Assembly (NCBI RefSeq): GCF_041287255.1
Contig: NZ_JBGGTX010000003.1
Coordinates: 62,001-126,000 of the forward strand
Origin: Tamlana flava
Lineage (GTDB): Bacteria; Bacteroidota; Bacteroidia; Flavobacteriales; Flavobacteriaceae
Direction: 5' to 3'
DNA: 64,000 nucleotides
Below, piece after piece: positions 34,610 through 42,771 of the stretch. The notes under the pieces are model-generated. The model was not told the DNA's origin, made no database searches, and saw only the letters and a program-made list of their open reading frames with translations. The position numbers were made by a program, and so were the translations under genes. The first letter of the stretch is position 1, and every line of letters begins with the position of its first letter.

Positions 34610-34870
34610 TTGACAAACACAAGCTCCAATATCTTGAATCAGAAACCAAAAAATATAAATAATTTAATTAGTCTTATTTCCCAAATCAAGGAACGGGAAA
34701 TACACCTTTATGAAGAAAAAATCAATTATCTAAGATACTTGACTCAAACCGACCCAAATAATAAAGTTTACGCCTACCGGTATCAATTAACGCGTGTCAG
34801 GTTTGAAAACCTTATTGAAACAGCAAGAAGATTAAAATATCTAGAAATAGACTCAAAAAATAAAAATTAA
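34610..34870 (+). CDS. Small helical protein, 86 aa (second of a tandem pair)
   Basis: 86 residues from a TTG start 16 bp after the 59-aa gene. No hydrophobic segment. The central helix NLISLISQIKEREIHLYEEK resembles the neighbour; the rest (TDPNNKVYAYRYQLTRVRFE and on) is charged and helical. It sits between the two copies of the ECF promoter-like element, so it is likely co-transcribed with the 59-aa gene. The start could be different; no ATG lies at the N-terminus. Function unknown. Confidence 0.55.
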   Translation: MTNTSSNILNQKPKNINNLISLISQIKEREIHLYEEKINYLRYLTQTDPNNKVYAYRYQLTRVRFENLIETARRLKYLEIDSKNKN

Positions 34871-34878
34871 TTTTTTTT

Positions 34879-34914
34879 CAGGAGTTTTTAATCTTAAGTT
34901 GTTTCATTATAAAA
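34879..34914 (+). promoter_or_regulatory. Repeated ECF promoter-like element, copy 2
   Basis: CAGGAGTTTT (34879-34888), 16-nt spacer, CATTATAAAA (34905-34914), 27 bp before the lipoprotein start at 34941. It is identical in boxes and spacing to 34349-34384. Confidence 0.6.
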
Positions 34915-34940
34915 TGCCCCTAAAAACGAAAAAAACAAAA

Positions 34941-36014
34941 ATGAAAACATTAATAAAAATCGGTTGGTTCTTTTCCCTCTTAATGCTTATAGTTTTTACA
35001 TCTTGCAGAACAGAGGAATCAGAATTTATACAAACACCACCGGAAGAAGGCTTGACACTAAACTCTTCGGTTGCAGACTTAATGCAAAAAACGTGTACCA
35101 ATGACGGCTCCAACGATAACATTATTGATTACGCCAATTGTTTCAATGTAAAATTGCCTGTCACGGTAACTGTAAATAGCATTGAGATGGACATAAATTC
35201 TGAGGAAGATTTCGATAAAATTGAGTTTATTTTTGATGATTCTGATGATGACGTTGATACCCTAACAATTTCTTATCCAATTCAAATAGTATTTGCCGAT
35301 TTTACTGAAATTACAATTAACAGCAATAGTGAATTGGCTAATTACGCAAGCCATTGTAATGGTGAAAATGAATATGATGACGATATTGAGTGTTTGGATT
35401 TTCAATACCCCATAACTGCTTTTTTATATAACTCCAACAATGAAATAATCGACTCTATAACTTTAGATTCTGATAGGACTTTATACAATTTCATTAAGAA
35501 TTTAGATCAGTTCGACTTGGTATCAATCAACTTTCCTATTTCGGTAGTACTTTCAGATGACACTGAAATAGTCATCAACGATTTGGTTGAGTTGGAAAAC
35601 ACCATTAAGGCCTATGACAACTCTTGCGATGAAGATGATGATTATAACTACAACGATGATGATTGCAATAATTGTACTCCAAGCGACTTAATTGATTTAT
35701 TAACGGGCTGTTCAGGCTGGATTGTAGACAAATTGGAACGTTACGGCAATGACTATGATGATTACTACAAAGATTATCTATTCAATTTCCATACAGATGG
35801 AACCATTTCAGTGTACTATGCTGGCGGAACAGATTACGGTACCTGGTCTGCCTCTGGTTCAGGAAACAATATAGTTATCACAATCAATATCCCCGAATTA
35901 CCATACTGTAATAATGATTGGATTTTACATGAAATATCGCAGTACTCTGATTCTAAAATTGATTTAAGAGTTGGAGACAATGACAGAATTCGATATGAAA
36001 ATACTTGTATATAA
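34941..36014 (+). CDS. Acidic lipoprotein with four beta repeats and a lipocalin-like tail
   Basis: 357-aa lipoprotein; start set at 34941 (MKTLIKIGWFFSLLMLIVFT, then SC as lipobox). The body has four diverged repeats of about 55-70 aa, each centred on an aromatic or Leu-Pro strand (FNVKLPVTV, LTISYPIQI, LDFQYPITAF, VSINFPISVV) and closing with an I-x-I-x-S/D motif and a helix. The linkers are packed with Asp. Residues about 255-357 look lipocalin-like (FNFHTDGTISVYY, GTWSASGSGN). Probably surface or periplasmic; calcium or metal binding by the Asp-rich loops is inferred. Confidence 0.7.
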   Translation: MKTLIKIGWFFSLLMLIVFTSCRTEESEFIQTPPEEGLTLNSSVADLMQKTCTNDGSNDNIIDYANCFNVKLPVTVTVNSIEMDINSEEDFDKIEFIFDDSDDDVDTLTISYPIQIVFADFTEITINSNSELANYASHCNGENEYDDDIECLDFQYPITAFLYNSNNEIIDSITLDSDRTLYNFIKNLDQFDLVSINFPISVVLSDDTEIVINDLVELENTIKAYDNSCDEDDDYNYNDDDCNNCTPSDLIDLLTGCSGWIVDKLERYGNDYDDYYKDYLFNFHTDGTISVYYAGGTDYGTWSASGSGNNIVITINIPELPYCNNDWILHEISQYSDSKIDLRVGDNDRIRYENTCI

Positions 36015-36039
36015 CCCCAAAATTTTAACCATTTTAAAA

Positions 36040-36531
36040 ATGAAAACTATGAAAACAAAATTTATTTATGGACTACTTACCATGTTATGCTTCTCGCTAA
36101 TGTCATCGACCTGTTCCCATGATGATGACGATTTAAACATCATTGACAATAGCGCGGAAATCAGTGAAATAAAAAACACAGTTGAAAATAACAGTTGGCA
36201 GATAACCAGCTTTGTGGACTCTGGAGTTGATGAAACAAGCCACTATACAGGTTACTCCTTCGCCTTCAATTCCAATGGTACGCTAACAGCAACCAAAGGA
36301 AGCGAAACCGTAAACGGAACGTGGTCTGTAACCGATAGTAATGATAGTGACGACGATAGCAATAGTAGTGACGATATTGATTTCAACATCAATTTTGCAT
36401 CGCCAGCTATGTTTAATGACGACCTAACTGAAGATTGGGAAATTGTAACCCGTAGTGCAACAAAAATTGAATTAATCCATATAAGTGGAGGTAATGGTGG
36501 AACAGACACCTTAACCTTCCAGAAAATTTAA
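36040..36531 (+). CDS. Acidic lipoprotein, lipocalin-like
   Basis: 163 aa; start at 36040 (or the ATG at 36049), since the open frame further upstream lies inside the previous gene. The signal peptide ends SSTC, an imperfect lipobox, then a DDDD run. The body NSWQITSFVDSGVDETSHYT, FAFNSNGTLTATKG and VNGTWSVTDS fits a small lipocalin-like beta barrel similar to the tail of the preceding lipoprotein. It follows that gene by 25 bp and is likely in its operon. Confidence 0.7.
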   Translation: MKTMKTKFIYGLLTMLCFSLMSSTCSHDDDDLNIIDNSAEISEIKNTVENNSWQITSFVDSGVDETSHYTGYSFAFNSNGTLTATKGSETVNGTWSVTDSNDSDDDSNSSDDIDFNINFASPAMFNDDLTEDWEIVTRSATKIELIHISGGNGGTDTLTFQKI

Positions 36532-36618
36532 GCTAGTGGAAATGCTCAATATGAAAAAGAAAGATTTTTCAATTATCAAATCTCTTTGTAAAAAGAGAGA
36601 ATATTTGGTTGGCTAGCT

Positions 36619-36655
36619 AAACTGCTCCGGTGTTGATTTGTCGGGGCAGTTTAAA
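36619..36655 (+). terminator. Probable terminator
   Basis: AAACTGCTCCG/CGGGGCAGTTT stem with one G-T pair and a 12-nt loop, followed by AAAAATTTT. It separates the lipoprotein genes from the OB-fold gene. Confidence 0.55.
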
Positions 36656-36696
36656 AATTTTAACTTCGGATAATTAGTTGAAAAATTTAAAATCAT

Positions 36697-37080
36697 ATGA
36701 AAAAATGGTTAATATTAGTTGTCTTTATTATTGCAGGGATAAGCATATATGCCTACTTGAACAAAAACCACAGAGATATAGCCAGCGAGGCCTCAAGCTT
36801 TAATCTCAGTTCGGAAAAACTAATCGCAGAGTTTTCTATCAACCCCATAGATTCAGAACAAAAATACCTCAATAAAACTATCGAAGTTTCAGGTTTGATG
36901 ACAAACCTAAACCCCGACAATCTTACCTTAAACGATAAAGTATTTTGTCAATTTTCAAATGAAATTAGACAAACACCATCAAACAATTCCCAAATTATAA
37001 TTAAAGGACGGTTTATAGGCTATGACGATTTATTAGAAGAAATCAAATTAGACCAATGTACAATTATTAACAATTTATAA
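36697..37080 (+). CDS. Membrane-anchored OB-fold (tRNA_anti-like) protein
   Basis: 127 aa. N-terminal helix (residues 4-20, WLILVVFIIAGISIYAY) followed by an OB-like strand pattern: EVSGLMTNLNPDNLTL, DKVFCQFSN, QIIIKGRFIGYDDLLEEIKL, DQCTI. This matches the tRNA_anti-like family common in Bacteroidota, whose members are exported and not known to bind tRNA. It is the first gene of a run with a cupredoxin, a barrel, a cytochrome and YceI. Confidence 0.7.
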   Translation: MKKWLILVVFIIAGISIYAYLNKNHRDIASEASSFNLSSEKLIAEFSINPIDSEQKYLNKTIEVSGLMTNLNPDNLTLNDKVFCQFSNEIRQTPSNNSQIIIKGRFIGYDDLLEEIKLDQCTIINNL

Positions 37081-37092
37081 CACGAAAAAATC

Positions 37093-37689
37093 ATGAAATC
37101 AAAATTACCAACCTTCGTTTTAATATTTCTTGGAATATTGAATATCAATTCTCAAACCACTGAGACTTATCAAATTAATTGGGCCATTGGCACAAATGGT
37201 CCTGCAGCCAACAAAACAATTGAAGTTGGAGATACCATAGAATGGGTATGGGCTGATAGTTTCACGCACAATGTGAATTCAAAACCCGGAAGTGCAGAAA
37301 CTTTTGATAGTAACTTTCATAGTGGTATTGGATATACATTTCCATACACATTTACAGTTGTGGGGACAAATGATTATCAATGCGACCCTCATTTCACATC
37401 CATGTTTGGTACAATAACGGTAGTTCCTGAAGGCACACTCAGTTCGAATGACTTTTCAATCAGCGAATTTTCAATATCACCAAACCCAGTAGGAACTACT
37501 ATTAACTTAAAATCGCTAAATGAAATAGAAATACAAAGTATTTCCATTTACAATTCTTTAGGGCAAAATGTCTATTCAAGCAACACCATTAGGAATTCAG
37601 TTGATGTAGCGCACTTAAACAAGGGCATCTATTTCTTAACCCTTAAGTCTGACAAAGCGAGCCACACCAAAAAGTTCTTAAAACTCTAA
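37093..37689 (+). CDS. Cupredoxin (plastocyanin-like) with T9SS sorting domain
   Basis: 198-aa secreted copper protein. After the signal peptide (1-20) the domain shows copper ligands in the expected order: His in SFTHNV, then Cys, His and Met in YQCDPHFTSMFG. The last 75 residues are a type A T9SS C-terminal domain (FSISPNPVGTTINLKSL; SIYNSLGQNVYSS; LNKGIYFLTLKSD), so it is exported across the outer membrane and held on or released from the surface. Single-electron carrier, partner unknown. Confidence 0.87.
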   Translation: MKSKLPTFVLIFLGILNINSQTTETYQINWAIGTNGPAANKTIEVGDTIEWVWADSFTHNVNSKPGSAETFDSNFHSGIGYTFPYTFTVVGTNDYQCDPHFTSMFGTITVVPEGTLSSNDFSISEFSISPNPVGTTINLKSLNEIEIQSISIYNSLGQNVYSSNTIRNSVDVAHLNKGIYFLTLKSDKASHTKKFLKL

Positions 37690-37698
37690 AGCTATTTT

Positions 37699-38541
37699 AT
37701 GAAATATATTATATTCATATTATTCCCCATTTTGGCATTCTCACAGGATGATTTGCTTAATGAAATAGACACTGACACCGCAAATTCATCAGTTGCTACG
37801 GCCGCCTTTAAAGGCCTAAAGATTGTGAATTTTGAGTCGACCAAACTAGTCGCAAAAAAGGAACTTACATTCATCGTATCACATCGTTTTGGGAGTGTTG
37901 AAAATGGTATTGACGATTTTTTTGGATTGGACAATGCCGTCACTAGGCTTCAATTTGTTTATGGTATATCTGATTGTTTTAACATAGGTGTGTCCAGAAG
38001 TTCACTATTTAAAATATACGATATCACAGCAAAATATAGACTTATACAGCAGCGCGAAAATGGCTTTCCTTTTACTATTGTAGGCTTTAATGCCATTGTT
38101 ATCAACACCGGTTTGGATAAGATTAGCCTGCCCTTATTAGAGTTCAAACATCGTTTGGGCTATACCACACAGTTGCTTATATCTAGAAAGCTCAATTCCA
38201 ATTTAACCCTAGAGTTGGCACCTACATTTTTTCATGAAAATTTTGTGGTAATAGATGAGCAAGACAACGCCCAAATGGCACTCGGAATTGGTGGAAGATA
38301 CAAACTAGGGAAACGGTGGTCCATTAATGCCGATTATGGCTGGCATCTTAATAGAGCCCGTAATTCGCCATTTAACAATCCGTTGTCCATCGGGTTTGAC
38401 CTAGAAACTGGTGGCCATGTATTTCAAATGCATTTCTCAAACGCGCAGTCTATGAACACCAATGGCTTTTTAGGACAAGCCGAAGGCGATTGGGGCGATG
38501 GCAACTTTTATTTCGGATTTAACTTAAGCAGAAGATTTTAA
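37699..38541 (+). CDS. DUF5777 beta-barrel protein
   Basis: 280 aa with a short signal peptide (MKYIIFILFPILAFSQ). It alternates amphipathic strands ending in an aromatic terminus (FYFGFNLSRRF), as in outer-membrane barrels. Family landmarks: FIVSHRFGSVENGIDDFFGL, GISDCFNIGVSRSS, RYKLGKRWSINADYGWHLN. It lies 9 bp after the cupredoxin and 28 bp before a cytochrome gene. DUF5777 function is not established; a porin-like role alongside redox proteins is inferred. Confidence 0.82.
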   Translation: MKYIIFILFPILAFSQDDLLNEIDTDTANSSVATAAFKGLKIVNFESTKLVAKKELTFIVSHRFGSVENGIDDFFGLDNAVTRLQFVYGISDCFNIGVSRSSLFKIYDITAKYRLIQQRENGFPFTIVGFNAIVINTGLDKISLPLLEFKHRLGYTTQLLISRKLNSNLTLELAPTFFHENFVVIDEQDNAQMALGIGGRYKLGKRWSINADYGWHLNRARNSPFNNPLSIGFDLETGGHVFQMHFSNAQSMNTNGFLGQAEGDWGDGNFYFGFNLSRRF

Positions 38542-38569
38542 AAAATTAATCCCTTAAAAATTGAAAACT

Positions 38570-38941
38570 ATGAAAATCAAAAAATTAATTTATCCAGTAA
38601 TTATGGCATTGATGATTTTTGGCTGTTCAAGCAGTAGCACGGAAGACCTCAATGATCAAAATCCCAATCCAGATCCTAACCCAATTACCAAGGTTACTTA
38701 CGATGCCGACATTAAATCAATTATATCCAGCAGATGCATTGGATGCCATGGAAATCCACCAACACAAGGCGCTCCGTTTTCCCTTACCACCTATAACGAC
38801 GTAAAATCTAGAGTTGCTGGTATAATTAGTCGCATTAAAAGCTCATCAAATCCTATGCCCCCGGCACCTAATAGCCCCCTAACACCAGCTCAAATTGAGC
38901 TTATTGAAAAGTGGCAAGCCGATGGACTTTTAGAAAATTAG
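38570..38941 (+). CDS. Mono-haem c-type cytochrome lipoprotein
   Basis: 123 aa; ATG at 38570 preferred to an in-frame TTG 9 bp upstream. Lipobox in IMALMIFGCSSS (Cys19 from this ATG). The haem motif is CIGCH, followed by PMPPAPNSPLTPAQIELIEK, the usual cytochrome c layout with the distal Met. The C-terminus (IEKWQADGL) also fits. Expected to be anchored in the envelope as an electron carrier next to the barrel and cupredoxin. Confidence 0.88.
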   Translation: MKIKKLIYPVIMALMIFGCSSSSTEDLNDQNPNPDPNPITKVTYDADIKSIISSRCIGCHGNPPTQGAPFSLTTYNDVKSRVAGIISRIKSSSNPMPPAPNSPLTPAQIELIEKWQADGLLEN

Positions 38942-38997
38942 GAATGATATTTGAAACATACCTTTTTAAATATAAAAATGGCGCAAAACTCTTTAAA

Positions 38998-39519
38998 ATG
39001 AAAAACCTTATTGTCTTATTATTTTTTCTAAGCTTAAATGCTTTTTCACAGAACAAATACCTAACAAAAACGGGTTCGGTTACTTTTGAAGCTTCTATTC
39101 CCTCTTTTGAGGAAGTAAAAGCGATCAACAATTCTGTAACCGCCATTACAAATTTAGAGAATAATGAATTTGCGGCACTGGTTTTGGTTAAGGGTTTTCG
39201 GTTTAAAAATGCCCTTATGGAAGAACATTTTAATGAAAATTATGCCGAATCTGACAAATACCCAAAAGCTACTTTTAAAGGTGAAATCTCCCAAGTATCA
39301 AATAAGCATCTAATTGATGGCACTTTAACATTTCATGGCAAATCCAAACAACTTAAAGATATTCCTGTTACCTATGTTATGAAAGAAGGTATCATTATGC
39401 TCTCAGGTAGTTTTAATGTAAAAGTTTCCGATTTCGATATAAAGATTCCGAAGATTGTACAAAACAAAGTTTCTGAAAGTGTTAATGTATCCTTTGTTTT
39501 TGACCTTGCGTCCAAATAG
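38998..39519 (+). CDS. YceI-family periplasmic protein
   Basis: 173 aa. Start set at 38998, where MKNLIVLLFFLSLNAFSQ forms a signal peptide; the open frame upstream overlaps the cytochrome gene. YceI features: KTGSVTFEASIPSFEEVKA, FRFKNALMEEHFNENYAESD, YPKATFKGEIS, DGTLTFHGKSK. YceI proteins are lipocalin-like barrels that bind isoprenoid chains such as quinones. In this cluster it could carry a quinone or lipid for the redox proteins, which is inference. Confidence 0.9.
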   Translation: MKNLIVLLFFLSLNAFSQNKYLTKTGSVTFEASIPSFEEVKAINNSVTAITNLENNEFAALVLVKGFRFKNALMEEHFNENYAESDKYPKATFKGEISQVSNKHLIDGTLTFHGKSKQLKDIPVTYVMKEGIIMLSGSFNVKVSDFDIKIPKIVQNKVSESVNVSFVFDLASK

Positions 39520-39545
39520 AAAAAGCCGCTATAAGCGGCTTTTTC
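39520..39545. terminator. Bidirectional intrinsic terminator
   Basis: AGCCGCT/AGCGGCT with an ATA loop, flanked by A5 and T5. It ends both the YceI operon and the carB transcript, which converges on it. Confidence 0.88.
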
Positions 39546-39548
39546 ATT

Positions 39549-42401
39549 TTATTTACTTAAGTACATTTTTCGTCTTGAATACAGATCGTAAAACTGGTCG
39601 TCCTTCAAGCTATCAATAAATAAGATACTTTCACCTGTACTCTTCATTTCAGGACCAAGTGTTTTGTCAACATTAGGGAACTTATTGAAAGAAAACACTG
39701 GTTGTTTGATGGCGTAGCCTTCCAATTGCGGGTTGAATGTAAAATCCTTAACTTTATTCACACCCAACATCAATTTAGTGGCATAGTTTACATAGGGCTC
39801 TTTATAAGCTTTCGCGATGAACGGCACCGTTCTGGATGCTCTTGGGTTAGCCTCGATAATATAGACAATATCATCTTTTACGGCAAACTGAATGTTAATT
39901 AAACCAACTGTATTAAGCGCTAAGGCAATCTTTTTTGTATGGTCCTTTATTTGTTGCATAACAAACTCACCCAAGTTGAACGGCGGTAATGTTGAGTTAC
40001 TATCGCCCGAGTGGATACCACAAGGCTCGATATGTTCCATGATACCTATAATGTAAACCTCTTCTCCGTCACAAATGGCATCGGCTTCAGCTTCAATGGC
40101 ACCTTCTAAATAATGATCTAAAAGCAGTTTGTTGTTCGGAATGCTTTGTAGCAAGCTAACAACATGTTTTTCTAACTCCTTTTCGTTGATTACAATTTTC
40201 ATTCCTTGTCCGCCCAATACGTAAGATGGTCTTACCAAAATTGGAAAATCCAATTCTTTTGCCACTGCTAACGCTTCATCAGCAGTTTCAGCCGTATCAA
40301 ATTTTGGATAAGGAATGTTGTTATCTTTTAATAAAGTAGAAAAACTTCCTCGGTCTTCAGCCAAATCTAGTGACTTAAAGCTTGTTCCAATGATTTTTAC
40401 ACCGTAGCGATCTAATTTTTCAGCAAGTTTTAATGCCGTTTGCCCACCAAGCTGAACGATAACACCTTCTGGTTTTTCATGCTTAATGATATCGTAAATA
40501 TGTTCCCAGAATACGGGTTCGAAATAAAGTTTATCGGCAGTATCAAAATCAGTTGAAACCGTTTCGGGGTTACAATTAATCATAATGGTTTCATAACCAC
40601 ATTCTTTTGCAGCATAAACACCGTGTACACAGCAGTAATCAAACTCGATACCTTGCCCAATACGGTTTGGTCCCGAGCCTAAAACGATGATTTTTTTCTT
40701 CTCAGTTACTATACTTTCGTTATGTGCATATCTTTTACCATCGGCCGTTTCCATATCACTTTCAAAGGTTGAATAGTAGTATGGTGTTTTGGCCTCAAAC
40801 TCGGCCGCACAAGTATCAACAAGTTTGTAAACCCTGTTGATACCCAATTCCTCTCTTTTGTTGTAAACCTGACTTTCCAAACAACGCAGCATGTGGGCGA
40901 TTTGTCTATCACCGTAACCTTTTTGTTTTGCTTCAAGCAACAAATCTTTTTGAATGGTATCGATATTGAAAGTCGATATTTCTTTTTCAAGGAAATATAA
41001 TTCTTCGTACTGCTTTAAGAACCACATGTCTATCTTAGTAATCTCGTGGATTCTACTCAGCGGAATGCCCATTTTTATAGCATCGTAGATGATGAAAACT
41101 CGATCCCAAGAAGCATATGTAAGTTTTTCTATAATTTGCTCGTAGTTGGTATTTTCTTTACCATCGGCACCTAAACCGTTACGCTTAATCTCTAATGACT
41201 GTGTAGCTTTGTGCAGTGCTTCCTGGAACGAGCGCCCAATACCCATTACCTCACCGACGGCTTTCATTTGAAGGCCCAAAGTACGGTCGGATCCTTCAAA
41301 TTTATCAAAGTTCCAACGCGGTATTTTTACAATTACATAGTCTAAAGTAGGTTCAAACAATGCCGAAGTTGACTTTGTAATTTGGTTGTTCAATTCATCC
41401 AAATGGTAACCCAAAGCCAATTTGGCTGCAATTTTTGCAATCGGGTAACCTGTGGCTTTACTTGCCAGTGCAGAAGAACGCGATACACGTGGGTTGATTT
41501 CAATAGCGATGATATCTTCATTTTCATCCGGAGAAACCGCAAACTGCACGTTACAACCGCCTGCAAAATCACCGATACTGCGCATCATGTGTATGGCCAT
41601 ATCACGCATTCGTTGGTAAGTTCTATCACTCAAGGTCATGGCTGGGGCTACGGTAATAGAATCTCCAGTATGGATTCCCATAGGATCCATATTCTCGATA
41701 GAACAGATAATAACCACGTTATCGTTTGAGTCCCTTAACAGCTCAAGTTCATATTCCTTCCAGCCAAGCAATGCCTTGTCTATCATCACCTCATGGATAG
41801 GAGAAATTTCTAAACCATTACGTAATAGTTTATCGAAATCTTTTTCATCATAAACAATGGACGCTCCGGCTCCACCTAAAGTAAACGAAGAACGGATACA
41901 CAAAGGAAAACCAAACTCTTGTGCAATTTCCTTTCCTTTAAGAAATGAAGTTGCAGTAGCTTGGGGCGCCATGGGCACACCAATTTTTGTCATCAATTCC
42001 CTGAATTTTTCCCGGTCTTCGGTAATGTTTATCGCATCAATATCAACACCTATAATCTCAACTCCGAAATCTTCCCAAATTCCTTTTCCATCGGCCTCAA
42101 TACATAGGTTTAAGGCTGTTTGTCCGCCCATAGTTGGCAAAACAGCATCAATTTGTGGATGTTCTTTTAAAATCTTAATTATCGATTTGGTAGTCAAGGG
42201 AAGCAAGTACACATAATCGGCCATTGATGGGTCCGTCATGATTGTAGCTGGGTTGGAATTTATCAAAACCGTTTCAATTCCATCCTCTCTTAAGGACCTA
42301 AGGGCTTGAGATCCTGAATAGTCAAATTCACATGCTTGCCCAATTACGATAGGCCCCGAACCAATAATTAAAATAGATTTTAGTTTTTCGTTTTTCGGCA
42401 T
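39549..42401 (-). CDS. carB: Carbamoyl-phosphate synthase large subunit
   Basis: 950-aa catalytic subunit making carbamoyl phosphate from bicarbonate, ammonia (from the CarA glutaminase) and two ATP, for arginine and pyrimidine synthesis. The two ATP-grasp halves are visible: residues 1-400 (IGSGPIVIGQACEFDYSGSQ; TMGGQTALNLC) and about 560-930 (LGSGPNRIGQGIEFDYCCVH; VQLGGQTALKLAEK; ANPRASRTVPFIAK). Typical length is about 1070 aa; this form is shorter because the C-terminal allosteric MGS-like domain is largely absent. carA is not in the window. Confidence 0.95.
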   Translation of the reverse strand: MPKNEKLKSILIIGSGPIVIGQACEFDYSGSQALRSLREDGIETVLINSNPATIMTDPSMADYVYLLPLTTKSIIKILKEHPQIDAVLPTMGGQTALNLCIEADGKGIWEDFGVEIIGVDIDAINITEDREKFRELMTKIGVPMAPQATATSFLKGKEIAQEFGFPLCIRSSFTLGGAGASIVYDEKDFDKLLRNGLEISPIHEVMIDKALLGWKEYELELLRDSNDNVVIICSIENMDPMGIHTGDSITVAPAMTLSDRTYQRMRDMAIHMMRSIGDFAGGCNVQFAVSPDENEDIIAIEINPRVSRSSALASKATGYPIAKIAAKLALGYHLDELNNQITKSTSALFEPTLDYVIVKIPRWNFDKFEGSDRTLGLQMKAVGEVMGIGRSFQEALHKATQSLEIKRNGLGADGKENTNYEQIIEKLTYASWDRVFIIYDAIKMGIPLSRIHEITKIDMWFLKQYEELYFLEKEISTFNIDTIQKDLLLEAKQKGYGDRQIAHMLRCLESQVYNKREELGINRVYKLVDTCAAEFEAKTPYYYSTFESDMETADGKRYAHNESIVTEKKKIIVLGSGPNRIGQGIEFDYCCVHGVYAAKECGYETIMINCNPETVSTDFDTADKLYFEPVFWEHIYDIIKHEKPEGVIVQLGGQTALKLAEKLDRYGVKIIGTSFKSLDLAEDRGSFSTLLKDNNIPYPKFDTAETADEALAVAKELDFPILVRPSYVLGGQGMKIVINEKELEKHVVSLLQSIPNNKLLLDHYLEGAIEAEADAICDGEEVYIIGIMEHIEPCGIHSGDSNSTLPPFNLGEFVMQQIKDHTKKIALALNTVGLINIQFAVKDDIVYIIEANPRASRTVPFIAKAYKEPYVNYATKLMLGVNKVKDFTFNPQLEGYAIKQPVFSFNKFPNVDKTLGPEMKSTGESILFIDSLKDDQFYDLYSRRKMYLSK

Positions 42402-42460
42402 TTTCTTTCTGGTTATATGTTGGATTTTAATTCGCTACAAAAATAGGGATACGCAGATAT

Positions 42461-42492
42461 AAAAAAAGGCGTTACACTTAAGTAACACCTTT
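42461..42492 (-). terminator. Terminator of rpmH
   Basis: AAAGG and GTTAC pair with GTAAC and CCTTT around a 6-nt loop and one mismatch (42465-42492), followed on the minus strand by a U run. Confidence 0.7.
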
Positions 42493-42515
42493 ATATTATC
42501 AACAATTGTTAATCA

Positions 42516-42677
42516 TTATTTTTTATGTCTAGCTTCAGATGACACAGATAATCTCTTTCTACCTTTAGCTCTTCTACGCGCCAATACCTTTCTACCGTTA
42601 GCAGAAGCCATTCTTTCTCTAAAACCGTGCTTGTTTCTTCTTTTTCTTTTAGAAGGCTGAAATGTTCTTTTACTCAT
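42516..42677 (-). CDS. rpmH: Ribosomal protein L34
   Basis: 53-aa basic ribosomal protein, starting MSKRTFQPSKRKRRNKHGF and continuing with RMASANGRKVLARRRAKGRK, the L34 signature. Length is within the family norm (44-53). It has a textbook promoter upstream and its own terminator. The usual neighbour rnpA is not adjacent here. Confidence 0.97.
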   Translation of the reverse strand: MSKRTFQPSKRKRRNKHGFRERMASANGRKVLARRRAKGRKRLSVSSEARHKK

Positions 42678-42740
42678 TATCTTATATCTTTAAAACTGAA
42701 TCGTATTTTCTTAATCTATGGCTTCCTTCAAAACCGAGGG

Positions 42741-42771
42741 CAAATATACAAAGGCTTTATTAGTTTGCAAA
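42741..42771 (-). promoter_or_regulatory. Promoter of rpmH
   Basis: On the minus strand TTTG (42771-42768), 19-nt spacer, TATATTTG (42748-42741): an exact match to the Bacteroidota consensus. The 5' untranslated leader would be about 60 nt. Confidence 0.85.

Noticed and set aside
41382..42216. Several plus-strand open frames inside carB
   Set aside because: Shadow frames of a conserved gene on the other strand; no ribosome sites and no motifs.
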